Assembly: GCF_000327385.1 (NCBI RefSeq)
Contig: NW_008709687.1
Span: forward strand, 883,440-947,439
Reading direction: 5' to 3'
Length of the DNA stretch: 64,000 nt
Origin: Lottia gigantea
Lineage: Eukaryota; Mollusca; Gastropoda; Lottiidae
Within the stretch, counting starts at the first letter, position 1, and each line of letters starts with the position of its first letter. Below the pieces are notes generated by a model, which saw nothing but the letters and a program-made list of their open reading frames with translations, was not told the origin of the DNA and made no database searches. A program made the translations under genes and the position numbers. Below are positions 10,501 through 22,600 of this stretch, piece after piece.

Positions 10501-13500
10501 TGTACGAGGTGGGGGCCGGGTTGCTGATAACTGGACAGGTTAGTGTCACCGTCTCACCAATATCGGCAAAATTCCTATTATCTGTTCTACCTTTTGGTTT
10601 GTCTGAAATGAAAAGGATCACATGGCCTCATCTTACGCTACGTATATATAACTATAACCGAGATCCTCCAGGAAGTCACTTTTCAGATTAGGAAGAAATC
10701 CAACAGCATGACTCGAAGTAAAGCTGCTTCAAAAAAATTACAACATGAGGACACTTTTTACGAGGGAATGATGATGATGATGTATTACGATGATGATGAT
10801 GATGTATTATAATGATGATGATGATGATATGATTATGATGATGATGATGATGGTGTATTATGATGACGATGATGTATTATAATGATGATGATGATGATGT
10901 ATTATGATGATGATGATGTATTATGAAGATGATGATGATGTATAATGATGATTCTGTAGTTAATTATTGCTATGATGATGACCACGACAACGATGACAGA
11001 AGATGTGTGATGACAATTTGACGACGATAATAATGATGCTAATGTTGATATAACTTTGTGAGCTACAAATGATTGGGATGAAGACGATGATGATGGTGAT
11101 GATGATGATGAATGATGATGATGTATAATGATGATGATACTGTAGTTAATTATTACTATGATGCCGACTACGACAAAAGATGACAGAAGATGTGTGATGA
11201 CAATTTGACGACGATAATAATGATGCTAATGATGATACAACTTGATATTGTGTGCTACAAATGAAGGTGATGATGATGATGATGATGAAGATGGTGATGA
11301 TGATGATGATGATGATGGTGATGGTGATGATGATGATACTTATTACTTACATAATACAACGACATATGCTCTGGCAGAATTGTTACCAGCCGAGTTACTA
11401 GCCCAACAGGTGAAATAAGTGTTATCCTCAAACGACGCCCCTGATTTAGCAAGTCGGGAACTGCCTTCGAAATATTTACTGGTTTGTTCCCCTCGGGTCC
11501 AATAGATCACTGGAGTTGGCGAACCATTAGTTATACAGTCGATATTGAAGGGTTCGTTTTCTTTGACAGTTTGAGTTTCTGGGTCGACCCTGGTATTGGT
11601 TGGTGGAACTGAAATCGAATATGACAATTAGTAACAATGTCGAGAGTGACCGAAGATGCCTCCAGTTTTCCCCATGCTGCTATTCTTCGGACTGCCCATT
11701 TCTAATGTCGGGGTTATTTCTTCGTCTAATAGTAAAATTATCACTTTTTAGATATATCGACTCAAACAAACATACCAACAAATGATGGTTTCCCTTAAGC
11801 TCTCAGAAAACAAATCGTAATAAAACTTAAGAGCATCATCGCCGACAATCGTCCACTGAGGCATCGAGGTGTGACTAACCCCATGCGAAATCAATGCCGG
11901 ATTTACTTAATTTATGTGAACTTACACAATCCTTTTAGCTCTATGATGGGACTACGATTGGACCCGATGTCGTTGGTAACTTGTGCCTGGTATACTCCAT
12001 TATCTGATGGATTCACATCACTAATGATCAGTTGTGGATTGTCAACCGTACCACCACCATATTTAGTTGCAGGCGTCAGAGTAAACGGCAAGCCATTTTT
12101 GTACCACGTGATACTAGTTGGTGCGGGATTAGCTTTTATTTCCAGGGGGATAACTACAGCTGAATCGCCTCCTACTACTGTTACGTCTCCAGTGAATTTC
12201 AATTTTGGTGCATCTGGAATTACGAAAAGTTGAATTTAAAATGATTGTATACTACACCCTTTCCAAAATTATCCTTAACCACGGGAGGAGTGCTAGATCT
12301 TGTAGCAGTTTCGACACAAAAATGAAAAGAAATGAAATTGTTACGCTCTACTTAACTGTGCCTTATTTGAAACAGAAGACAAATGAAATTTCAAAGTCGG
12401 TACATTTTCTATATTCTTTAACAAAGTTAGTTATAGTTCTCGTGAAACACCATGCAAATGGATATCATCGCAATAACATGGACTCTTACGTCCAGTTTTT
12501 CTACATCTCATTGTACTACAGAAGAGGACAACCCTACATTGGAAAAATTGGAAAAATAACTCTCGTTAGTAACATACACCTGTCTAAACAGGGAGGGGGG
12601 GGGGGGGGGTCAAGTTTTTTGCCAACACCGTACTACTATATGCTATTTTCTTCCTCCGACCTACATCGCTCCGACCTACATCGCTCCGACCAAATACTTA
12701 CATTGAACATCCAAGCTAGCCGTGGAAGTCGTGTTTCCTTTGTCATTGCTCGCCAAACACGTGTAAAGCCCAGCATCGGTAGCAGCAATCTGCGGAATGT
12801 TGTAGGTTTTCCCTTCATGTACCTTCTCTCCGTTTAAAAACCAGGTGAAAGACGGTTGTGGTACTCCTGATGAAGAACAAGTCAGCGTGACCGTGTCCCC
12901 TTCTTCTGGTGTTGGGGTTGGATTACTGATTACACCTCCTACTGGGGCATCTGGAATACAGGGATAAATTAATATTATTAGATCTGGACACTCTACAAAG
13001 CACATGGCTTAAATATTCCAAGTGCATCAACATGCTATATGGACACTGTTGGTTATCTTGGTTATCCCGATCCTCTTAATTGGTAGTCAGTCTGAGCTAG
13101 AAAGGAAGGCAAATGGTTCTCGCACCTCAGTCTTAGCTGAGAGGAAGGAGCGGCTTTTTTACATGCAGATACACTGATCTTTTCAGGTTTCAGGAGTGAG
13201 TTCTACAGGAATATCGTTCGCCTCTGTGAATAGATTCTAAAAATAACTTACAGCTAATACCAAGTCTGGTGGAATCTTCTCCATTTCCAATGTTATTGGT
13301 CACTTGGCATCTGTAAACACCGGCATCAGATCGTGTTAGAGAGGGTATAGTCAAAGTAGCGTTACTGTCAGTGGAGTACTTTCCACCATCTAAAGCCTGG
13401 CTACTTGGTTCTTTAAACCATTTGACATCAACGGCATCCGGGTTTGCTTTAAAACTACACGGAATTGTTACAGTATCGCCTGCGTCAGCTGCGTATTCCT

Positions 13501-16500
13501 CTAACGGTATGTTAACTATAGGAGTATCTGCAAAAACAAAACATGATCTTTAATGTCCACACCCCGTAGCACACGAAGTCTTAATATTGAATCGGTATTT
13601 TGAATGATAAGACGAAATACCATGTCAGTTTCACCGATATCCACCACTAACAGGGGAACAATGATTTGAGAATTAGAAGTTTTCATCTCGACCCATGCTG
13701 GGGTTGAACTCCGGGCCTCAAGTTTCTGGAGTTCGCGTCCGTGGGGGGACCTGTATGATCATAGCTTGTAACTATAAATAGACACTTGGTTTGTCAACGT
13801 GTTGCATACAAGTCTTGTAATGCCACTTACATCTCACATTGAGTTCCGCGGTTTGGTTCAATGTCCCCTTGTTATTGGTAGATACACAGGTGTAAACACC
13901 AATGTCATCCGGTCCAGGTGATGGTATATTTAGGAAGAGGCTGGAAGAAACAACAGCACCGTCTTTATACCATTGGAACTGAGGTGAAGGTTCTCCGTCC
14001 GACGAGCACTGGAACGATACAGGAGTTTGCTGCGTAACCGTATGAGTCGGTGGACTGATAGTAACTGTCGTTGGTGCATCTGAAAGAGAGAATGCTTCTG
14101 GGTTGATGAGGATTTCTTGAGTGATATACACTAATAAATGTTAACAAAAACTTATTATTCTGTGTTCAAAAGGAGAACGAATATAAGCATAATCTTGTTA
14201 CTTAGCAGCTGAAGAATGCCACAGATTGAGTTCATCACCATTCATTCTTTTGTAAATACCCTACCCCTGTTTTTGCTTGGCAACTTAACAGATTGAGTGA
14301 AGGATTATCACAAAACTCGGCTTGTTTCCGAAACCCCGTCTTTACTCTGTAAAGATTATGTATAGTAGAAATAAAATGCTGTTTAAATAAACTTCGCAGA
14401 TGCACGTGCAAAACTATCATTGACCTATTTGGAACTAAATGACTTACAGTTGACCACTAAGTTGTAGCTATCAGGACTCGAACCCGTTCCATAATCATTT
14501 TCAGCTGTACATTGATAAAGGCCAGCATCCGATTTCGTTATTGACTTGATCACTAGGCTTGGATTCTGTGGTGTGCCGCCTTCGTATAGTGTCTGGTTTA
14601 GTGGAATTAGCGACGTTGTCCCTTTTCTCCAAACTACGAAATTAGCAGCGGGGTTTGTATTCACCTCACACTCCAGTGTTACTCTTTCTCCCTCGTTCAA
14701 TCTCAATGACTTTTGCCCAGTAAGTGTGATTTGGGGAACATCTGAAAGCACATTGAATCGTGGCAGATCATTGATCAAACGTTCAATATTCATCAAGAAG
14801 CAATCCAATTCAATTACAAATGTAGATGCTTGGCTCTGCGTAGCCATTGGATCTTTTCTAGAACAGAGCATTTGATTAGTTTTGTATTTCAATGACCGAG
14901 CAAAGTTGGATAACAATTTTTACAGATCATGGATATCAGTCGATTCCATTCTTTTGCAATTGAAACAAAACCTTAAACTAGACGCCTTTTCATATTTCAC
15001 TTCCACTCTATATCTTAACGACCTAAAACTTAAGTTGTATACAGATTTAGTCAGATCATGGACAGAAATCAGTTCCATTCTCATGCAAACAAGACGTCTA
15101 CTCACATTTGACTTCTACTCTGACAGTGTTACTACGAAGCGTTCCAGCGGAATTGGTCGCCGTGCATACATAGTAACCAGCATCCTCTTGTATCACTCTA
15201 GATATAGTCAGGGACGGTTTGTCATTGGGTCCGATAGAATATCTTGATCCTATGGTTACAGCTGAATCGTTCTTAAACCACCCCACACTAGATGCTGGTG
15301 GATTAGACGTTACTGTACAATCAATAGTTAATCGGGAACCTACTGAAGTCTCATAATAAATTTTTGATACACTGACACTGGGTTTATCTGAAAATAAAAC
15401 ATGAAATAAGATATGAGGGATTATAAAAGGTTTCCTAGCCTTTTTATGTGTATCGGGGAACCTTTAACTTCTATTTGGGACATTCCAATTCTTCGTCCAA
15501 TGCATGGGTTCCTACGATTCGAGAAAGGGTTAACCGGAAATGACGTAGCTCCCGCAAGAGAATTCGTAACCATTATACCACCAGAGCACAATAACATAAT
15601 TATATATCATGTTATCTCCCCTTACAATATGGCGGCATTTCTAACTGAAAATTGTTCACATTCTGCTTTCTCTGTTGCCTTACATAACTCGGAGGAGCAA
15701 TGGGGCACGATGTGTAGTTGCAGTATTGGAATTGGTCGGTTGTAAGAAGTTTTTCAGGGCTACGAGCCTGCTTCAATGTACTTACATACTACGTTGATCC
15801 GAACGTCATCTGTCAGTTTGGTGACTAGTTTTGTGTGTTGCACTTCACATATTAAATCCCGCTGATTGTACGACTGTATTGCTACAAATGATACTTCACT
15901 CACAGTCTTGTACGTTCCGTCTGCGTTTTGCGTTATCGTACTCGTATCATCTTGTATTAGAGTTCCTGTACTCCAACGCCAACTGATGTACGCTGACGGT
16001 TTCGCTTCATCGACCGTACAAACGAACGTTGCGTTTTGTCCTTCTGCTAAGTTTCCATCTCCGGTAATTTTTGGAGCCATAGGAACGACTAAAATAAAAG
16101 AATTGACACGTTAGACCAAATAATTGTTTCTAAATAAAAATCAACAGATATGTACATTGAAAATTCAATAACGATTACATATCTCAATATCCAAAACAAT
16201 TCAACACATTGCGTAGGGATTTATTATAAAAAAATATCAGTTTGGGTGTGCAAGGAGAGCTTTTTCGCCAGGACGACCTAAAGCATAGCAATTTCAACTC
16301 ACCGTCGACATAAATTTTGATTTTGGAACTCTGAACCAGACCATTAGTAGAAGTGGTGGTACACTTCAGTTCCGACTGATCGTCAGTTCGGGTGGTCGGT
16401 ATGGTTAGCGTGGTGGAGCTCTCCCATATTCCACTGATAATCTTCGAAGAATAACTTCCACTTTGGACTCCACCAATAGGGTTGCCTGATTTGTCAACCC

Positions 16501-16872
16501 GCGTCCATTCCATCTGGACGGCATTGCCAGATGACAAGTCGACACATTTCACGGTAAAATCCCGTCCCTCTACAGCTCTTCCACTAGTTGATATGTAAGG
16601 CTTGGCATCTGGAAATATCAGACATAATACTCATGAATATTTACGATCCGATTCAGGACTCCATTGGAAATAAGCTAATGATGATATTTACTCAAGTTTT
16701 ATGGGTTATCGTTTTCAATGAGAAACAACCTATGTTTTTGGAAAGGTTCTTATCGATGCTGATACAAAAGAAAAGTTTCGCACCCTTACTTACCTGTGTG
16801 AGTGAATGAGGTAAAAATAAAGACCAGCGAAACTGTCAAATACACCGTCTGTCCTCGGCTGGATAATTCCAT
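7578..16872 (-). CDS. Ten-Ig-domain type I membrane receptor/adhesion protein (tail A isoform)
   Basis: Exons from 5' to 3': 16794-16872 (start; signal peptide MELSSRGQTVYLTVSLVFIF), ten Ig exons 16303-16608, 15786-16088, 15106-15387, 14448-14741, 13831-14079, 13252-13527, 12702-12950, 11926-12213, 11351-11608 and 10348-10602, then transmembrane exon 9739-9852 and tail exons 9283-9415, 8971-9072, 8149-8202 and 7578-7773 (stop TAA). The total is 3438 coding bases, 1145 residues, in frame throughout. Every Ig exon is phase 1 at both ends, one domain per exon, the usual IgSF arrangement. Each shows the Cys...Trp...Asp-x-Gly-x-Tyr-x-Cys pattern (DAGLYTC, DAGYYVC and similar), except domain 8, which lacks both cysteines. 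The membrane helix is LTWIVLIVLIIIILLCLLII, followed by a CC juxtamembrane pair. Tail A carries a strongly basic run (KKMKRKKKRRHK) and several tyrosines. The layout recalls nephrin, CD22-like and hemicentin-like adhesion proteins, but no fibronectin domain is seen and no orthologue is claimed. Confidence 0.9.
8345..8570. repeat. 69-bp degenerate tandem repeat in an intron
   Basis: GTGACGCAATT...GTGTAA blocks start at 8419 and 8488, with a partial third near 8557 and a degenerate copy before them. The units include TGACGTCA or near matches. They lie in the intron between the tail exons at 8149 and 8971 of the Ig receptor. No coding function. Confidence 0.7.
10764..11335. repeat. (GAT)n/(ATG)n microsatellite in Ig-receptor intron
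   Basis: A long compound trinucleotide repeat of GATGAT type, interrupted by short unique segments. One interruption (from about 10950 and again from about 11120) is itself duplicated, with the shared ACGACGATAATAATGATGCT block. The repeat runs to within about 15 bp of the splice donor of Ig exon 9 (11351). Confidence 0.95.
12591..12696. repeat. G-run and 15-bp triplication beside Ig exon 7
   Basis: An uninterrupted G run at about 12592-12609 is followed by three copies of a CTCCGACCTACATCG-type 15-mer (about 12655-12692). These end a few bases from the donor of Ig exon 7 (12702). Length polymorphism is likely here. Confidence 0.8.
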
Positions 16873-16984
16873 AGTGTTATCGTTTCTAAAAAAGATACAG
16901 ACCGTTAAAACCACATAACAGACAACAAACCAAAAGGGACGTTGAGTAAGTTAAAATAGACATTGTAAGAAAAGACTGGATAAA

Positions 16985-17095
16985 TAAAATAAGCACTAAC
17001 GATCCGAAATCCAAAACATATTGACAAAACATTTGTAGCAGCTAATGAACATTTCATTAAGTCACTGCTTGTGTCGGAAAGGCAGAAATCCAAAT
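16985..17095. repeat. Dispersed repeat E, copy 1
   Basis: The block around CAAAACATTTGTAGCAGCTA followed by TGAACATTTCATTAAGT recurs in modified form at about 21.3 kb and 49.3 kb, together with an upstream ACGATCCGAA segment. Termini and class could not be fixed. It sits in the 5' UTR intron of the Ig receptor gene. Confidence 0.5.
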
Positions 17096-17711
17096 AGGAT
17101 TAGGCGGCGGGTGTAGTACGAGAGGGGGTTTTGTTCTTTTATATTGAGAGGTACTCATTGTACCTCCGTGCAATGCTTCGAATTACAGTACTCCAAAGAC
17201 TTATTATTTTATAGACGTATTTCTCCAATACTTTGTTTTGATTCGAATCTGACCTTAATTGCGACTTAAATTGGATTTAACAAATATTCATAAGTAGTCT
17301 CAGTGGTCAAAGAAAAATTATTAAAAACATGTAGAGAGTTCCCTCCCTTGGCGTAAAACGTATATAAACGTTGCCATCAAATTCATAAATTAAAAATCAT
17401 CAAGGTTTTCAAGCCCAAGTAGTAGAATGGTATAGTGGACATTATCGGTCATCAAGATGATTATAGCAGTATATTGTTCGTATCATTGAAAGTATAAGCA
17501 AATTTTTAGATCAAGGATGCAAATGAAAAAAAAAACTCAAAATGTTATCAACTTAAAGTTGAAAAAAAATTGAAAATGATAATTTGAAATTCAAAAGGTC
17601 CACTAAAAGCTGAATAGTGTCATTTTTTTATATCAATTAAGAAGTTGAAAATTTGAAAATCCTAAATTTTGACTCAAACGATCAACAGTTGAAAGTGAGA
17701 AAGCAACTTAC

Positions 17712-17760
17712 CGAAATTTCCCACGACTGAGATAAACTCGCCATCGAATTCTGTTTACAT
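17712..17760 (-). other. 5' UTR exon of the Ig receptor with a short uORF
   Basis: A consensus donor (TTTCG|GTAAGT) at 17712 pairs with an acceptor preceded by CTTTTTTAG at 16886, so the second exon is 16794-16885. The spliced leader contains ATGGCGAGT..., a 13-codon upstream frame (MASLSQSWEISKR) that stops four bases before the main ATG. The 5' limit of this exon is not visible. Upstream frames of this kind often reduce translation of the main frame; whether this one does is inference. Confidence 0.45.
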
Positions 17761-18600
17761 GGTAACGTGTTTGCTTATGAAGGTGGATAAAGATTTTTTT
17801 ATACAGTAATCTGAAATTACAAAAAAACAACTTAAACAATTCAAAATTCAGTTCTCTTGGAAGGTGAGAAAGTAATTAGTATTTGAATGAGACTTGTTGT
17901 TATTATTCAGCACTCTGCACACGATTATCCAATACATACTATAACGTATAGCTTGATATTCTTAATATTTGAATATAACTTTTTGTTATTATTCAGAGCA
18001 ATGCACATGATTATGCAATATGCAATAACATATAGCACAATATTCAGGATCAAACCGACGTGTATCTATCCAAACCGTTGCCAAACAAAGACATTTATCT
18101 ATCCTTATCCAAGTTCAAAGGAAGAACTGATACCTATCAAAATCGCCACCCAAAGTCAACATTCACAAGCTGACAAAATCAATGGGGTAGACAAGATTCC
18201 AATGACCATCCTAGAAGGTCATTCAAGATGACAAACCAAATGACAAAAGCTGTCCAGAATACAAGTAAACAACTGTACAGCATGAAAATACAAACCCGTG
18301 TTATAATCCAATATAAACCTCTTTTAATATGATATAATTATATTACTAGACGTAAGGATTTGTTAATGGAATCGCAGGTAGAATTATGTCCGGTTGTCAT
18401 GGCAACTGAAACATTGTTGCCATTTCACCTGTTATACTCGGTAATCAATATTATATTTAAAATAATAAATATCTAATACTAATTCTTTGTTTATATAATT
18501 ACTGTCATCGCTTAGTAAATATTAGAATAATAATAAGATTTATCTGCACGTTGGTAAAAGCTTATCTTCAATCTAGAATCAGGAATTCTTAATAACATAA
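17761..18600. other. Intergenic, AT-rich
   Basis: No coding region or defined repeat seen apart from a local duplication (TTTGAATATAACTTTTTGTT-like blocks near 17880 and 17965). An open frame at 17887-18231 has no recognisable domain and is probably chance. Confidence 0.5.
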
Positions 18601-19235
18601 AGTCGTCTTAATATTTACTTTACAAGCTGATAGAGCTCAATTTCTGCCATCTGTATAGCCAAGCAAATATTTACATTACCAAATGATAGAGCTCAATTTC
18701 AGCTATCATTATACTCCTCTAAATATTTACTTTACAAGCTGATAGAGCTCAATTTCAGCTATCTGTATATCCAAGCAAATATTAGCATAACCAAATGATT
18801 AAGCTCAATTTCAGCTATCTGTATATTCGTCTTAATGTTTACTTTAGCAGCCGACAGAGCTCAATTTCAGCTATTTGTATATTCGCCTAAGTATTTACTG
18901 TACCAGCTGATAGAGCTCAATTTCAGCAATCTGTATATTCGTCTTAATGTTTACTTTAGCAGCCGATAGAGCTCAATTTCAGCTATTTGTATATTCGCCT
19001 AAGTATTTACTGTACCAGCTGATAGAGCTCAATTTCAGCTATCTGTATAGTCATCTAAATATTTACTGTACCCGCTGATAGAGCTCAATTTCAGCTATCT
19101 TTATAGTCATCTAACTATTTACTTTACCAGCTGAAAGAGCTCAGTTTCAGCTATCTGTTTATTCATCTAAATATTTGTTTTATCAGCTGAAAGAGCTCAA
19201 TTTCAGCTATCTGCATAGTCATCTAAATGTTTTAA
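18600..19235. repeat. 56-bp tandem array, about 11 units
   Basis: The core TAGAGCTCAATTTCAGCTAT recurs with a constant 56-bp step (18631, 18687, 18743, 18799, 18855, 18911, 18967, 19023, 19079, 19135, 19191). A TCATCTAAATATTTACT segment separates cores. Units at 18855 and 18967, and at 18911 and 19023, pair off as more similar, suggesting a secondary 112-bp duplication. Non-coding. Confidence 0.95.
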
Positions 19236-20090
19236 GACTTATTTTATACAATAAAAATCCTACCTTTCAATATCAAGTCATAGTGTGATTTAATTCTTAT
19301 GTCAAATCAAGACATTAATATATATTTTTAGTGTTTTATTTGGATTACTCAATTTGAGAAGGGCGATCATATTAACAAAACAGGCCACTTGAGAGATAGA
19401 AATACGCGATATAAAAATACACCTTATGTTGTGTTGGACAATAGATAGTATTTATGATTTGAGGTATAAAGTGAGAGCCTTTTAATGTGTCTTTTGAATG
19501 AGATAGTACAATCGGGTGTATTTTAAGTCGGTGATCTCACATTATCGCGGGCACGAATGGCGTAGTAATATAAGTTCTAGAATTTGACAGCATGAAACTC
19601 ATGCCATCTACATCTGCCAAAAATAAGTCCCAAAAATAAATGCTTTATTCATAAGTAAAGGAATGGTCCATTCCTTGATTCGGTCTTTTTTATAAATGCT
19701 GAAGAATTGGTACTATTTCATGCAGAAGTAAAAAACCAAACAATCGAACACTTAACTTTTCATAAAATAAAAGTAAAACAGAATAGATTTGTCAATTTGT
19801 AAATCAATAAGGCACGTAATCCATATATCTAGAAATCTATTTGTAATATGAGGGGGTGCAGTGACACTTGTCATTGTTTGACTATTATATTGATATGGGA
19901 TAATAATTCACTTAAGAAAACATAAAATAGATTTATTCCATTCACCGTAGTGTCATTTTAAAAAAAAATCGGGTTGGGTCTCTTTTGTCATTGAGTGAAA
20001 AGGGATTTAATGTAAGTGGTTACAGCTTTATGACTTACGTATACGTTAAAAGTCAACTTTGAAAACTTGATCTCAAGATTTGAAAGCGCA
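19236..20090. other. Intergenic, nothing recognised
   Basis: AT-rich sequence without coding potential or a clear repeat. Confidence 0.5.
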
Positions 20091-20092
20091 TT

Positions 20093-20290
20093 AGACATTA
20101 AAGGGATTGTATAGAGTGTTTTATGACGCCACTATGACATAGATATAATTAAATAATATTAATTTTGCAGTTTTTATGATACTGACGTCATAAAACGCTT
20201 AGTTATAGTGGAATTGAAAGTACCACAGACGTCTGATTGAAAATTGGAATGGTGCAAATCGATGTCCGTGACGCTTTCTCCAATAAACCA
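20093..20290. mobile_element. TTAA-bounded MITE family B, partial copy
   Basis: Starts with TTAAAGGGATTGTA and shares the inner block ATTGAAAGTACCACAGACGTCTG with the full copy at 44473-44786. The right terminus is missing or eroded. See the full copy for the family description. Confidence 0.65.
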
Positions 20291-20344
20291 ATATTATTTT
20301 AATCAATTTTTCAAAAATATAAACATACATAATATCACCAAACT

Positions 20345-20652
20345 GAGCATCTTCATAACGCCAAGCTATAACAAACTACGTATAATACCTTGACTACAAC
20401 GGCTCTCTTTCTTGTTTCACGGTCAGCGGTTTGATTGGATTGTACGTCAGTGAATATAGCCAATCAGATTCCTCGATTTCATGCGTCAGTATTTTTACAG
20501 TCTATATTTCGAGGGCTCGGATAGGCTGTATCCGCTGGCCTAAAATCCAATTAAATTGCTGCATTCACAGGCTTCTGTGAAACAAGAAAGGTGGTTATTG
20601 TAGTCAAGGTATTAGACGCAGTTCATAATAGCTTGACATTGTGAAGATGCTC
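20345..20652. mobile_element. MITE family A, full copy with ~75-bp inverted ends
   Basis: The left end begins GAGCATCTTCATAACGCCAA and the right end is GACATTGTGAAGATGCTC. The complementarity extends inward through TAATACCTTGACTACAA and CTTTCTTGTTTCAC for about 75 bp on each side, so the 308-bp element can fold into a long hairpin. The centre holds several CCAAT/ATTGG motifs. No coding capacity. A second full copy is at 46618-46923. Confidence 0.85.
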
Positions 20653-22345
20653 ACTATGTGTTCATGTACATTGTTTGGAGATATTCAACCCAGTATTTAC
20701 AGTATCGATTTTACTGTATTGATTTTAGATCAGTAGTCCGTCATGATTGATTCTTCAATTTAGCTCATCAATATATCTCTATTGTTTCACTCTAGCTTTC
20801 AGAATAGCTGTTATTCAAACCTGGTATAACTGATATTCCAATTTCATGTTCAAATTCATTTTCCTTTGGGAAGTATGAGAACGTCTAGGGGTTTGGTCTC
20901 ACTCTAGAGCAGTTTGAACATTCAATACACGTAATTTGTTTTTGAAAGGATATGTTTGGTGTTTTGAACCACCAAATAAAGCCGGGAAAGCTTCTTTAAT
21001 ACATATGGTGCGCCCACATGAATACATCATCAGATATCAGTTCAAATTGATTTCGCTCGTTGTTGAGTATTTGTTCGTTCTGTTTCCGTTTTATTCCATG
21101 GCTACAAAGGTTAGTGATTTAAATTGTGGAATGTATAAGGAAAATACGAAACGAAATAATAATCAAATTCAAATCATCTATAAAATAGACTGCAGGCAGT
21201 ATAGCATTGCATACGAACTACGTGTCGTTCTTACATTTGATACGATGTTTCTTATATAACAACGAAGTACTAACGCGAACCCAGAACGAAACCCGAAACA
21301 CAAAAAAAAAAAAACATGTTGACGAAATATTAGTAGCATCTTATGAACTTTCACATGAGGAAGTATATCAATCATAAGTGAGTAAGTATTTCATAATGAA
21401 TAGTGGTATCAGGTTTTTAGAAGAGTACGCATACCTTGCCTTGCTCCATATAGCATTGCTCAAAACGTTGCAACCCTTAGCAACGTAGAATGATATCATA
21501 CTACAGGGATAGAATGGTAATATCATGACAAAAGTAAGCATTACAACAATGACAATAGTTCTGTAATAGCAGTAAGCAATATAATAGATCTAATGATAAA
21601 TTAATAGTTATATTGATTCTCTGATTATTTACTTGTGTTTATTAGAATTATACTGAAGGATTGACTTGTCTCGTTAAGAATATCTATAGAAGCAAGGTAT
21701 ATCATCCGTAACAATCGTAACATCAACAAAATGAAAGAATAAATAGGCCTTAATATCCTTCATGATAGCTTGTCCTCAGTTGGGGCGCTAGTGAAGGTAC
21801 AAGGGGGAGGGGGGAATGGGGCATTTAACCCCCCAGAACATTAGCTTCTACCCCCACTTCAATTCTAAAAAATTTAGAAATACGAATGCACGAAATTAAT
21901 TCAATTTTTTTGACAGAGAATTCCTTCATCCCTCCCCCCACCCCCAATACATTGGCTTGCCCCTATTGTTAATCCGAACCTCAACAGTTGTCACCGTTTG
22001 TCTCTCAGTTGAATCACTTGTCCCTGTATTTGCACACCAGGAGATAGCCTGTCCTAGTTTATAATCAATGCTAACGTCTATTAACTAATTTATATGGTGT
22101 TGTATAGTTAATTAGCTTATTTCTCTAATGATCTATTTTATATTTCAATGTTAAGTCTATATTCGAATTCAATATTATCGTCCTATCGAACTCTCTTCTA
22201 CAGAAAGTCATATCGATTTACCGGGGATGCGATATGCTCGATGATATTAAATAATCCATGACAAAATCTATATTTTTGTCTGAAATGAAATTTTAGAAAA
22301 GTATTTGTTGGTTGTAAATAACATCGATTATTCGTCATCTTGATG
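20653..22345. other. Intergenic spacer with repeat E copy 2
   Basis: Repeat E recurs at about 21245-21375 (ACGAAATATTAGTAGCA...TGAAC). A pair of C-rich/G-rich tracts at 21800-21950 (GGGGGAGGGGGG and CCCTCCCCCCACCCCC) is in inverted orientation and may mark a decayed element. No gene recognised; the open frame at 20936-21259 has no recognisable domain. Confidence 0.45.
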
Positions 22346-22600
22346 TTTCAAGGGGACGGCTGTGGTACAGTCGTTTTGGTAGTTGTAATCTTTGTATGAC
22401 GTCACGTGAATGCAAGTGAAAGTCTGTTGACCTTGCATTATTCATCTTTCCTCGTTATTCCAGTTGGCCCAGATGTAAATGGGTATGGATAATCCGGTAA
22501 AAATCAAAGCCAAGAGGTTTGCCAAGGAGCTGGTAGAAAGGATCCACATGAACCCAAGCTGTTTTGCCAGGATATTGTGTGTTTTAGCGTTCTTTCTTTC
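22345..22600 (+). mobile_element. tRNA-like SINE copy
   Basis: The 5' part GGCTGTGGTACAGTCGTTTT is box-A-like. Then come CCCAGATGTAAATGGGTA, AATCCGGTAAAAATCAAAG and GAGCTGGTAGAAAGGATCC, all shared with the copy at 2.0-2.2 kb. This is the best-preserved copy in the window. The open frame across it is a shadow. Confidence 0.65.

Noticed and set aside
12205-12837. Plus-strand frame of 210 codons
   Set aside because: Overlaps Ig exons 7 and 8 on the opposite strand and a G run; no domain.
15413-15745. Plus-strand frame of 110 codons in an intron of the Ig receptor
   Set aside because: No domain, no splice context and no upstream promoter signal seen.
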